A stretch of 64,000 nt of DNA. It comes from Halosimplex rubrum (GTDB lineage Archaea > Halobacteriota > Halobacteria > Halobacteriales > Haloarculaceae). Shown piece by piece: positions 26,455-33,473 of the stretch (position 1 is its first letter; the number at the start of each line of letters is the position of its first letter). A model generated the notes under the pieces. The model made no database searches. It worked only from the letters and a program-made list of their open reading frames with translations, and was not told the DNA's origin. The stretch spans positions 3,038,001 to 3,102,000 of the forward strand of contig NZ_CP058910.1 in NCBI RefSeq assembly GCF_013415885.1. Direction: 5' to 3'. The position numbers were made by a program, and so were the translations under genes.

Positions 26455-26473
26455 TAGTGTTCCGGGCGTACAT
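26455..26473 (+). repeat. Junction repeat A (core only)
   Basis: The 19-nt core TAGTGTTCCGGGCGTACAT, identical to the other three copies. The 35 nt to its left do not match the longer repeat well, so this copy is a half-site at the island's left end. Confidence 0.85.
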
Positions 26474-26577
26474 CCTTCGATACGATGGTTCCACTCACGA
26501 ACGATCTGCAGAGTCCTCCCGAGAGTCGTCAGTCGTAGAGAGAAAACAATAGGTCCGTTCGGCGTGAGACTCCGACG

Positions 26578-27066
26578 ATGACCGACCCGTTCTGGTATCC
26601 GTCGGTCGAAGATGTCCTCGGCATCCACGAGGATATCGTCTCGGAGTACCCCGACACCAGCCCGGGAATCCAGAGTCGTGGCGACATCGAATTCGCGCTG
26701 GAGTACGTCAGTGAGGGAAGCTTTGGGTCAGTTCCGGAGACGGTTCATGAGAAGGCGTTTCATCTGCTTCGGCTCCTCGTCGCCAATCACCCGTTCGTGG
26801 ACGGCAACAAGCGCACTGCGCTCAACGCGACGACTGTGTTCTATCTACTCAACGGGTATCGATTCGATTACGACGACGAGGTCAGGGAGATACTGAAGCA
26901 GTTCGGGACTGACGAGACGACGGTCGATGAGGACTTCGTGCTCGAATATCTCCAAATGCAGACGACAGAAGTTAATTTGAACGAAGTGGTCGAGCGATGG
27001 CGCGGCGACCTTGTCGAAGACGGACTCAATCAGCTGTCCGACGAATCATCGGACCCGAACGATTAA
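26578..27066 (+). CDS. doc: Doc-type (Fic fold) toxin
   Basis: A 162-residue Fic/Doc protein. The core motif HPFVDGNKR is at residues 71-79, the Doc form with Lys before Arg; Doc of phage P1 phosphorylates EF-Tu. The N-terminus (WYPSVEDVLGIHEDIV) and SRGDIEFALEYV also fit the family. A C-terminal extension of about 35 residues follows the fold. No Phd-type gene precedes it; a 46-residue acidic protein follows after 25 nt and is the likely partner. Confidence 0.88.
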   Translation: MTDPFWYPSVEDVLGIHEDIVSEYPDTSPGIQSRGDIEFALEYVSEGSFGSVPETVHEKAFHLLRLLVANHPFVDGNKRTALNATTVFYLLNGYRFDYDDEVREILKQFGTDETTVDEDFVLEYLQMQTTEVNLNEVVERWRGDLVEDGLNQLSDESSDPND

Positions 27067-27091
27067 CCGGACCGACGGACAAGAAGAAGTC

Positions 27092-27232
27092 ATGGCGACA
27101 GAAGAGGAAACAGGCGAACGCACCCCTCTCGACGACGTGATGGAGGATATCCGTCGAGAACTCGTAATGCGCGTCGCCGAGGCTGACCGAGACGAACACC
27201 GCGAGATTTACGACGCTCTCGAACACGAGTAA
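27092..27232 (+). CDS. Small acidic protein, candidate Doc antitoxin
   Basis: A 46-residue protein, mostly helical and acidic, with no known domain that I recognise. Its place 25 nt after the doc stop, inside the same repeat-bounded cassette, suggests a partner role. It is too short to hold a Phd DNA-binding domain plus toxin-binding tail, so any neutralising action would be by the helix alone. Toxin-first order is the reverse of phd-doc. Confidence 0.55.
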   Translation: MATEEETGERTPLDDVMEDIRRELVMRVAEADRDEHREIYDALEHE

Positions 27233-27278
27233 AACACTCACATCCGCCGGTTTCCGACTCACAGATTTCGAGTGTTCC

Positions 27279-27333
27279 AGTTCCGTTGAGTCTACTGGTA
27301 GATTTTCTCCCGGTAGTGTTCCGGGCGTACATT
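27279..27333 (+). repeat. Junction repeat B (55 nt)
   Basis: It holds the shared 19-nt core at 27314-27332 and, to its left, a diverged copy of the conserved arm with the imperfect palindrome CTACTGGTAG. Copies B, C and D have the same length and direction. It lies between the Doc cassette and the first HTH-PemK cassette. Confidence 0.85.
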
Positions 27334-27387
27334 TTGAGTACGTCTACGGCCACAGATAGACGCAAAAGAGCACCCAGCAAACTCTTT

Positions 27388-27412
27388 AGTACATCTAATA
27401 CAAAACAGTACA
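27388..27412 (+). promoter_or_regulatory. AGTACA operator pair at the first HTH-PemK promoter
   Basis: AGTACA occurs at 27388-27393 and 27407-27412, the second ending one base before the ATG at 27414. The first overlaps the expected TATA position. The same hexamer is clustered before the other HTH-PemK pair, so it is the likely binding site of these HTH proteins. Confidence 0.6.
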
Positions 27413-27413
27413 T

Positions 27414-27776
27414 ATGCCAATCAGTGCTGATCGGTTCGAGGAGATCGATACCGATGAGGAACAACCGAAGCCCGAGACGAATGCTGCCAAGATACTCGAA
27501 TTTCTCGAAGAGCATACAATCGAGGCGTTCACTCAGACCGAGATCGCACAGGCGACCGAGGTCAAGCGTGGCTCGGTCGGACCGACGCTGGTACGGCTTC
27601 GGGAACGCGGGCAAGTAGACCACAGAGGGCAGTACTGGCGGATAAGTGACCACGATCGGAGTATCGACGCTGCAACGGCCCACGCTAGTGAAGTCGCAGC
27701 AAGTCACGAAGAAGCACCGTTCGAGTACGGCGAGTGGCAGGAGTACGCGGTCGATCCGCGTGAACAGCGTGAGTGA
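27414..27776 (+). CDS. Winged-helix HTH protein, probable antitoxin of PemK-like toxin
   Basis: A 120-residue protein. Residues about 22-80 are a winged helix (AAKILEFLEE, then FTQTEIAQAT, VRLRERGQVDHRGQYWRI). The 40-residue C-terminal tail would meet the toxin. Its last codons overlap the toxin start by 8 nt. It is a diverged paralogue of the HTH protein at 28629-28991, sharing the pattern AFT-x2-EIA, VG-x2-L-x-RL and H-x-G-x-YW-x-I. AGTACA motifs at its promoter suggest autoregulation. Confidence 0.75.
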   Translation: MPISADRFEEIDTDEEQPKPETNAAKILEFLEEHTIEAFTQTEIAQATEVKRGSVGPTLVRLRERGQVDHRGQYWRISDHDRSIDAATAHASEVAASHEEAPFEYGEWQEYAVDPREQRE

Positions 27777-28122
27777 CGCCTATCGAAAAGGGGATGTATT
27801 CTGGGCACCCGATCCCTTCAGACAGGGCTCAAACCCTCGACTTTGGTTAGTTTTGGTCGCAGAACCGCTACCGTATCCCGATGAGGAGTACGTTTGTGCT
27901 GCACTCACGACGAGCGATCTCCCGGCAAATTACGAGGTCGGAGATGCGTGGATTACAGGCCAAAATCCCGATAAGAAATCATACTGCTCTCCGTGGGTTA
28001 TCGGAACGGTCAAACATCGTGCAGTAGCGGATCCACAGGGACGTATCACGACGGAGTTCACCAACCAAATAATCGAACAGAGTACAGCAGTTCTTGACGG
28101 ATCTTGGGAGCTGGCGGAGTAG
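27769..28122 (+). CDS. PemK/MazF-like toxin
   Basis: A 117-residue protein. KGDVFWAPDPF, then NPRLWLVLV, SPWVIGTVKH and an end helix follow the PemK/MazF order: beta barrel loop, central strand, late strand. MazF-like proteins are RNA endonucleases. GTG at 27769 overlaps the HTH gene by 8 nt; GTG 27760 is an alternative. It is homologous to the protein at 28299-28628 (shared GDV, ADPF or PDPF, and SPW). Divergence from bacterial MazF is large, so nuclease activity is inferred. Confidence 0.72.
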   Translation: MSDAYRKGDVFWAPDPFRQGSNPRLWLVLVAEPLPYPDEEYVCAALTTSDLPANYEVGDAWITGQNPDKKSYCSPWVIGTVKHRAVADPQGRITTEFTNQIIEQSTAVLDGSWELAE

Positions 28123-28137
28123 ATCGGGGCGTCCGTG

Positions 28138-28223
28138 CTATAGTAGAAGTTGAAACCGTTTGCACAGTCGATCGAACGATTGCGTGCGATCGTCCGGGCG
28201 ATGTCTTTCAAATTCTACGATAG
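28138..28223. repeat. 86-nt element with 18-nt imperfect terminal inverted repeats
   Basis: CTATAGTAGAAGTTGAAA at 28138-28155 is the reverse complement of 28206-28223 with two mismatches, around a 50-nt centre that itself has CGATCG pairs. It lies between the first PemK-like gene and repeat C. It may be a MITE-like insertion or a large transcript hairpin. No clear target duplication is seen. Confidence 0.6.
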
Positions 28224-28238
28224 TGAGCTGATCGTTAC

Positions 28239-28293
28239 ACTTCCACCGAGCCTACTAGTAAATTCTCGCTCGGTAGTGTTCCGGGCGTACATT
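28239..28293 (+). repeat. Junction repeat C (55 nt)
   Basis: It matches repeat D at 50 of 55 positions, with the common core at 28274-28292. It ends five bases before the stop codon of the minus-strand PemK-like gene, so it sits at the 3' end of that operon. It is in the same direction as B and D although the adjoining genes run the other way. Confidence 0.88.
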
Positions 28294-28298
28294 TCGGG

Positions 28299-28628
28299 CT
28301 ACCGTAGATACTTCTCCAACGCAGTAACGACATCCTCGACGATCTCGTCCGCGACTCGTCCCTGCCACGCGACGAGATCTTCGATGCGAGGTGAATGAAC
28401 TGCCCACGGGGAGACGAACGATTCTTGTGGTACTCCGCCAACCGTCCATACGTCCGGATTCAGTGCGATCGAGTCCTCGTACTCTTTGGTCGAGATAGCG
28501 ACTGCGACGAACTGTTCGTCACTGAACGGATGCGAATCGTTGTTGACAATTAGCCACGGTCGCTGGGTATCATCACCCAGTTTGAATGGGTCCGCGCTTC
28601 GCACCACGTCGCCTTGCTCCGGCCGCAT
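28299..28628 (-). CDS. PemK/MazF-like toxin (second, opposite orientation)
   Basis: A 109-residue protein of the same family as the product of 27769-28122: QGDVVRSADPFKLG, RPWLIVNN, FVSPWAVHS. Its ATG follows the stop of the HTH gene with no gap. It is shorter at the C-terminus than its paralogue. An RNA-cleaving toxin role is inferred from family and partner. Confidence 0.75.
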   Translation of the reverse strand: MRPEQGDVVRSADPFKLGDDTQRPWLIVNNDSHPFSDEQFVAVAISTKEYEDSIALNPDVWTVGGVPQESFVSPWAVHSPRIEDLVAWQGRVADEIVEDVVTALEKYLR

Positions 28629-28991
28629 TTATCTGTCTCGCTCGCTGGGATGTGGTTCGTCGGGGGCAACAGCGTCCCACTCGTCCGGATCGATCCCCTC
28701 GTCTTCCTCATTCAGTCGTTCCGTGATAGCGTGAAGATCGTAGGCGTCTCTCACCCGATCCAGATCCCCTGTTATCGCCCAGTACTCTCCTTTATGTCGG
28801 ACGAGATCGCGCTGTTTCAGTCGAGAGAGAGAAGTCCCGACTGTGTTCGGATCTTCGTCGATTCCGGTCGCAATCTCGGAACGAGTGAATGCGTTATCTC
28901 TGTTCGTGTACAGATAGGTGAGCACCTGCTCGGGAACGCTCGGGCCGTTGGGCAGATCTCCGGTTTCGAACTCTTCGATACGTACTGGCAT
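28629..28991 (-). CDS. Winged-helix HTH protein, probable antitoxin (second pair)
   Basis: A 120-residue protein, first in the leftward pair. Residues about 20-70 form the winged helix (PEQVLTYLY, FTRSEIATGI, LSRLKQRDLVRHKGEYWAI); the last 40 are very acidic and probably bind the toxin. Three TGTACT sites (AGTACA in its own sense) lie within 45 nt upstream. It is homologous to the HTH protein of the first pair but clearly diverged, so this is not a recent duplication. Confidence 0.75.
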   Translation of the reverse strand: MPVRIEEFETGDLPNGPSVPEQVLTYLYTNRDNAFTRSEIATGIDEDPNTVGTSLSRLKQRDLVRHKGEYWAITGDLDRVRDAYDLHAITERLNEEDEGIDPDEWDAVAPDEPHPSERDR

Positions 28992-28996
28992 ATACC

Positions 28997-29035
28997 GTAC
29001 TTAGTGTACTGACGTAATTAATGTACTGCTGTACT
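28997..29035 (-). promoter_or_regulatory. AGTACA operator cluster at the second HTH-PemK promoter
   Basis: Read on the minus strand, AGTACA lies at 29005-29010, 29022-29027 and 29030-29035, with a related AAGTAC at 28997-29002. TTAATTAC between them is the likely TATA region. The hexamer is shared with the promoter of the first pair. Confidence 0.6.
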
Positions 29036-29082
29036 GGATCTGTCGTCGTCCTCGGATTCGACCCCGGAAATGGTGGCGCTTT

Positions 29083-29137
29083 ACTTCCACCGAGCCTACT
29101 AGTAGAAACTCGTCCGGTAGTGTTCCGGGCGTACATT
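29083..29137 (+). repeat. Junction repeat D (55 nt), right end of island
   Basis: It contains the common core at 29118-29136 and a perfect palindrome CTACTAGTAG at 29096-29105. It closes the island; GC-rich ordinary sequence resumes directly to its right. Confidence 0.88.
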
Positions 29138-29213
29138 CGACACCCGGAGCGACGGCGCCGGCTCCGCCACGAGTGATCCACCGTTAAGACGGGGTGTTTC
29201 GAACGATGTGACT

Positions 29214-29606
29214 ATGCCAGTCGACCCGGAGACCGCGACGATCGCGCTCGTCTCGCTGTGCGGTGCGGTCGCGGTCGCGGTCGTCACGCGCCGCCACTAC
29301 GAGCCGCCGCCGCGGGACGGCGAGGACGAACCCCCCGAGCCCGTCTTTGAGGCGGTCGTGTTCTTCGTCCTGGCGGGAGGGCTGTTCGCCGGGCTCGGGT
29401 ACGCTATCGCGACCGTCGGTCGCTGGGGGACGCTGGGACGGGTCGCGACGCTCCTGTTCTCGCTCGTCGGCTGCTACTCGGCGTACGCGACCTACACCGG
29501 CCGGATCGCCGACGACGCCGACCCGGCGAGCGCGCTCATGGGCGTGGTCAGCGCGACGGTGCTCGGTGTGTATCCGCCGATCCTCTTCGCGCTCGCGCAG
29601 CTGTAG
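29214..29606 (+). CDS. Small membrane protein of unknown function
   Basis: A 130-residue protein with four hydrophobic segments and no known motif that I recognise. GTTAAG lies 25-30 nt before the ATG at 29214; a GTG at 29208 is an alternative start. It is the first gene right of the cassette island and has the high GC of the core genome. Confidence 0.65.
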   Translation: MPVDPETATIALVSLCGAVAVAVVTRRHYEPPPRDGEDEPPEPVFEAVVFFVLAGGLFAGLGYAIATVGRWGTLGRVATLLFSLVGCYSAYATYTGRIADDADPASALMGVVSATVLGVYPPILFALAQL

Positions 29607-29618
29607 CGCGGAGCGCGG

Positions 29619-30458
29619 TCAGAGGAGCGCGAGCGCCGCCGCGGTCGCGTTCTGGGGGTCGGGGAGCTGGTCGCTGAAGGCGATCACGACGTACAGGAGC
29701 GTGAACAGCGTCGCGTTGTAGATCCCGTGGATCAGCGACGGGACGACGATGTTGTCCGTGAGTTCGTAGGCCGCGCCGAAGACGAGCGAGGGGCCGACGA
29801 GGACGCCCAGTGCGACGAAGTTACCGGCCGCGGAGCCGCCGGTCAGCGCGAACCAGTGGAGGCCGGCGAAGACGGTGCTGGCGAGGAGGATGCCGGCGAC
29901 CGGGCCGAGCACCTCGCGGAGTCGCCCCTGGACGACGCCGCGGAAGAGCAACTCCTCGCCCGGTCCGATGATCAGGATCGACGCGGGGATCAGTATCAGC
30001 AGGACCTCGGGGTTTTCCATCCCGATCTCGGCGGCCTGGTTGGTGCCGGTGTCGACCTGGAGGAGGGTGACGAGGATCGACCCGCCGAAGGCGGCGCCGA
30101 GCGCGAGGACGTAGCCGCCGACGACGACGGCGACCGCGCGAAGATCCGGGAGGTCGGCGTCGATGTCGAACGGGCCGGGGACGCCCTCGAACCCGAGGAG
30201 CGACCTGATCTTCGGCCCGACGGTCGGGCGGAGTTCGAGGTACGCGAGCGCGACGCCGGCACAGCCCACCCCCTGGACGAAGACGAGACTCAGGACGATC
30301 ACCGCCGCCGGCGAGATCTCGATACCCAGACCGAGAGTCAGTACGGCGGCCGCGACGGAAGCGAGGACGAACCCGAACGCCAGCCCGCCGCCGCCGAGGC
30401 CGAGGGCGGAGACCAGCGCGACGACTGTTCGAAGCGGAGACCAGTCACTCGTTGCCAT
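29619..30458 (-). CDS. CPBP-family intramembrane metalloprotease
   Basis: A 279-residue membrane protein with about seven segments. The CPBP (Abi) motifs are present: EELLFRGVVQ (EExxxR), FAGLHWFAL (FxxxH) and a later N in the segment following SLIHGIYNATLF. Members cleave prenylated or membrane proteins, or act in bacteriocin immunity. Convergent with the small membrane protein gene at 29214. Substrate unknown. Confidence 0.85.
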   Translation of the reverse strand: MATSDWSPLRTVVALVSALGLGGGGLAFGFVLASVAAAVLTLGLGIEISPAAVIVLSLVFVQGVGCAGVALAYLELRPTVGPKIRSLLGFEGVPGPFDIDADLPDLRAVAVVVGGYVLALGAAFGGSILVTLLQVDTGTNQAAEIGMENPEVLLILIPASILIIGPGEELLFRGVVQGRLREVLGPVAGILLASTVFAGLHWFALTGGSAAGNFVALGVLVGPSLVFGAAYELTDNIVVPSLIHGIYNATLFTLLYVVIAFSDQLPDPQNATAAALALL

Positions 30459-30653
30459 TCTCGTCCGTCCGTACGCCCGTCCGCGTCAAAAGCGATCCCC
30501 TCTCGCGGACGGCCTCTCGACGGTCGACGGCCTCCAGCCGCCGGCGACCGACGACTCACTCCGGACCGTATAAGGACATCTTACGACTTCCCGGGCGTCC
30601 ATACTCGTTTCAGGGCAAGCTATATGTGAACGTCTGTCACACTGTGAGATACG

Positions 30654-30845
30654 ATGGTAGAATGTGACCACTGCGGCGACGACGTATTCCGAGCGTGGCG
30701 GCGACGCGAGCGGACGGAGACGATGACCCACCGGACGGTCGCGTGGGTCTGCGAGGACTGCCACCCCGAACTGGGCGAGACCGGTCGGACGAGCGCGCCG
30801 GAGCGCCGCGCGGTGGCCGACGGCGGCCGACGGACCGAGTCGTAG
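30654..30845 (+). CDS. Small zinc-ribbon protein (63 residues)
   Basis: A 63-residue protein with two Cys pairs: CDHCGDDV near the start and WVCEDCHPEL. It is rich in Arg in between. CTATATG lies about 28-34 nt upstream of the ATG. One of several micro-zinc-finger genes in the window; the role is unknown. Confidence 0.7.
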   Translation: MVECDHCGDDVFRAWRRRERTETMTHRTVAWVCEDCHPELGETGRTSAPERRAVADGGRRTES

Positions 30846-30971
30846 CGTTCCGGTGTCCCGGGCGCGAGTGGGGGTTCGTACTCGCGGAATTTCGGGTCCT
30901 CGCCCGTGTCTCCGGTAGCAACTTACTTGTAGGTGAAGCCGAAAGAAGGGGGCGAAACAGTCACTGGGCGT

Positions 30972-32105
30972 ATGAGCAGGACGTTCTACGGCGTCCTCGG
31001 GGTGAGACCCGGCGCCGACGAGGAAGCGATCCGCGCCGCCTACCGCGAGCGCGTCAAGGAGCACCACCCGGACGTGAGTTCGGATCCCGACGCCGCCGAC
31101 CGGTTCAAGCGGCTGACTGCCGCGAAGGAGACGCTCCTCGACGCGGCCGAGCGCGCCAGGTACGACCGGCTCGGACATCGAGCGTACGTCGGGTCGCACG
31201 CCGACTCGTCGCTCTGGACCACCGACTCCGCGACGGGAGCGAGCGCGCCGCCCGACGACGGACCGACGACAGGGGGGACTGGCTCCCGCGGCGCGGCGAG
31301 CGACGGCGGCGACGCGGCGGCCGGCCGGCGCCGGACTCGCGACCCGGGGGCCGGTCGGAGTCGGACCCGCGACGGGACCGGCCGTTCGTCCCGGTCGACG
31401 AACGCCACGGCCTCGAAGCCCGACGACGATGCCGACGGGGCGACGGGCGGGACCGCGCGCGCCCGTTCGACGGGTTCGGGCGTCGGTCCCGGTTCGTCGG
31501 GTTCGACCGGACCCCGCGACAGCGAACCGTCGAACGGCGGCGAACGATCGGCGGGTGGTGAACCGTCGAACGGCGACCAGTCACCGAGCGGTGACGACAC
31601 CGAGACGGCCGGTTCCGGCGCGACGGCGTCCGAGCGGGCGAACGACGGGTCGGCGTCGAGGGCGACGAAGAGCGCGACAGCGTCGGGGACGACGAAGAGC
31701 GAGACGGCGCGGGCGGACGTAGCGGATCGGGGGACGGACTCCGGGAACCGACGGCGTCGTCGCGCGAGCGTCGGGACGGCGACCGACGGGACGCGGCGGC
31801 GTGAGCGGTCGTCGGGCTCGTACGCCACGACCAGCTTCTGGGATGTCACCGAGGAGCGCCCGAGCCCAGGGCGGTCGTCGCGGTCGGTGACTCGCCGCGC
31901 GCTCGCCGCGCTCCGCCGGCTCGGCCCGTGGGTTCTGGTCCACGTCCTGTTCCTCTCGCTGGCGGTCGGGACCGGCTGGTACGTCTACACCGTCGTCCTG
32001 CCGCCGGCCGAGCGGTCGGTCGCGCTGCTGTTCGTACTGATCGGCGAAGTGGGGGTCGCGGCGGTTCTGTCGTCGTTGCACATACTCTCGCGGCTCTACC
32101 GATAA
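30972..32105 (+). CDS. Membrane-anchored DnaJ-domain protein
   Basis: A 377-residue protein. Residues 1-65 are a J domain with HPD at 32-34, which stimulates an Hsp70 ATPase. Then come over 200 residues rich in Ser, Gly, Asp, Arg and Thr. Two transmembrane helices follow at the C-terminus (about 318-375). It lacks the Gly/Phe, zinc and substrate domains of DnaJ, so it would recruit DnaK to the membrane. ATG 30972 starts the J domain. A T-rich stretch at 32150-32160 may end its transcript. Confidence 0.82.
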   Translation: MSRTFYGVLGVRPGADEEAIRAAYRERVKEHHPDVSSDPDAADRFKRLTAAKETLLDAAERARYDRLGHRAYVGSHADSSLWTTDSATGASAPPDDGPTTGGTGSRGAASDGGDAAAGRRRTRDPGAGRSRTRDGTGRSSRSTNATASKPDDDADGATGGTARARSTGSGVGPGSSGSTGPRDSEPSNGGERSAGGEPSNGDQSPSGDDTETAGSGATASERANDGSASRATKSATASGTTKSETARADVADRGTDSGNRRRRRASVGTATDGTRRRERSSGSYATTSFWDVTEERPSPGRSSRSVTRRALAALRRLGPWVLVHVLFLSLAVGTGWYVYTVVLPPAERSVALLFVLIGEVGVAAVLSSLHILSRLYR

Positions 32106-32198
32106 CGGACGCTGGGCGGTCCTACGCGCGATCCGAGCTTCAAACGAGTTTTTGTCTTTTGGGAAAGCCCATTATGGTCGGCCATCTGTGCTAGGGCA

Positions 32199-33353
32199 AT
32201 GGGTCGTCTGCTGCCGTTCAAGTCGGAGCCGACGCGGACGCCCGACGAGCCGCGAGTCCTCGACCTCGACGACGATGCGACCGAGGAGGCGCTGTCCGCG
32301 CTCTCGTCGGACACCGCGCGGAAGATCCTGGCGACGCTGTACGAGGAGCCGAAGACGCCGCCGGAGATCCGCGACGAGGTGGGCACGTCGCTGCAGAACG
32401 TCCACTACCACGTCGAGCGTCTGGAAGCGGCCGAGCTGATCCAGCCCGCCGGCGAGGGGTACTCCGAGAAGGGCACGGAGATGACCATCTACGCGCCGGC
32501 CAGCGAGGCGCTCGTCCTCTTCGCCGGTCGGGAACACGACCGATCGCGCCTGAAGACCGCGCTGACGCGCCTGCTCGGCTCCGTCGGCCTGCTCGCCGTC
32601 GCGAGCCTCGCGGTTCGACGGCTGTTCGGCGGGTCCGGGGCGAACCTCGGCGACTACGGCGTCTCGTTCGGGATGGGTTCGCAGTCCGGCGCCGAGCGCG
32701 GCGCCGACGACGGCGGTGACGGCGGGGGAGCGGGCGGTGGCGACGGCGCTAGCGATGCTGGCGGTGGCGACGGCGGCGACGCCGGTGCCTCGGGCGGCGA
32801 CGGCGGCGGAGCCGGTCCGGAACCGGAAGACGACGCGGTGACGTCGACGACGACCGACGGCGGCGACATCGGTATCTTCGGCGGCGAGGACACGGCGACG
32901 GACACTGCCGGGGCCACCCCGAGCCCGACGCCCGACCCCGCGACCGCGACGCAGTCGACGCCGGCCGCGACGGAGGTGCCGTCCGCCACGCCGACGCCCG
33001 CGGGCACTCCGTCACCGACGCCGGCCGGGACGCCCACGCCCGCAGCGACGCCGAGCCCGACCGTGACGGCCACGCCGACGGCGACGACGACGCCCACCGC
33101 GACGCAGACGGCGACGCCCCAGCCGACCCCCACGACGACGGAGCCGCCCTCGCCGACGCCGACCGAGACGGGCATGGACTCGGGGACGATCACCCTCGAC
33201 ACCGCCACGCAGGTCCCTGCGGAGACGGTCGACGGCGCCCGTCGTGTCGCCGGGAGCGGCGACTCGCTGCTGGCCGACCCCGCGGTCGCCTTCTTCCTCG
33301 GCGGGCTGTTCATGCTCCTCGTCGTCACCGCCTGGTGGTACGTCCAGAGCTGA
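32199..33353 (+). CDS. Membrane-anchored winged-helix regulator with Thr/Pro stalk
   Basis: A 384-residue protein. Residues 25-110 are an ArsR-like winged helix (SSDTARKILATLYEE, TSLQNVHYHVERLEAAELI). A hydrophobic helix follows at about 122-139. Then come a Gly/Asp stretch, a long Thr/Pro repeat (about 245-327), and a last membrane helix (362-382). The HTH faces the cytoplasm and the stalk probably lies outside. CATTATG about 26 nt upstream fits a TATA box. It may pass a surface signal to DNA. Confidence 0.78.
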   Translation: MGRLLPFKSEPTRTPDEPRVLDLDDDATEEALSALSSDTARKILATLYEEPKTPPEIRDEVGTSLQNVHYHVERLEAAELIQPAGEGYSEKGTEMTIYAPASEALVLFAGREHDRSRLKTALTRLLGSVGLLAVASLAVRRLFGGSGANLGDYGVSFGMGSQSGAERGADDGGDGGGAGGGDGASDAGGGDGGDAGASGGDGGGAGPEPEDDAVTSTTTDGGDIGIFGGEDTATDTAGATPSPTPDPATATQSTPAATEVPSATPTPAGTPSPTPAGTPTPAATPSPTVTATPTATTTPTATQTATPQPTPTTTEPPSPTPTETGMDSGTITLDTATQVPAETVDGARRVAGSGDSLLADPAVAFFLGGLFMLLVVTAWWYVQS

Positions 33354-33473
33354 CGGCCCGACGCGGTTCGATCGAGCGGTCGCGCTCCCGGCGACCGCTT
33401 CGGCGGCACCGGTCGGCGGTGCCGGCCGGCCGCGATAGCAAGTCGTATGGGCCAGTCGCGGCAAGGGCTCGGT

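Larger units (their letters stand above)
26455..29137. other. Repeat-delimited island of three toxin-antitoxin-like cassettes
   Basis: Four direct repeats, spaced 859, 960 and 844 nt between cores, bracket three two-gene cassettes: Doc + small protein (+), HTH + PemK-like (+) and PemK-like + HTH (-). GC content is lower than outside: 62 of 120 bases at 27781-27900 against 44 of 60 at 10261-10320. No integrase or transposase lies inside. The unit looks acquired and modular. Confidence 0.7.

Noticed and set aside
26263-26457. 64-codon basic frame in the hairpin region
   Set aside because: It is very Arg-rich, unlike the neighbours, and its bases are better explained by stems. No start signal is visible.
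26455-29137. CRISPR array
   Set aside because: There are only four repeats with 0.8-1 kb coding intervals and no cas genes, so the spacing rules it out.
30589-30604. Fifth copy of the junction repeat (TTCCCGGGCGTCCAT)
   Set aside because: It shares only about 13 of 15 bases with the core and none of the flanking arm, so it is likely chance.
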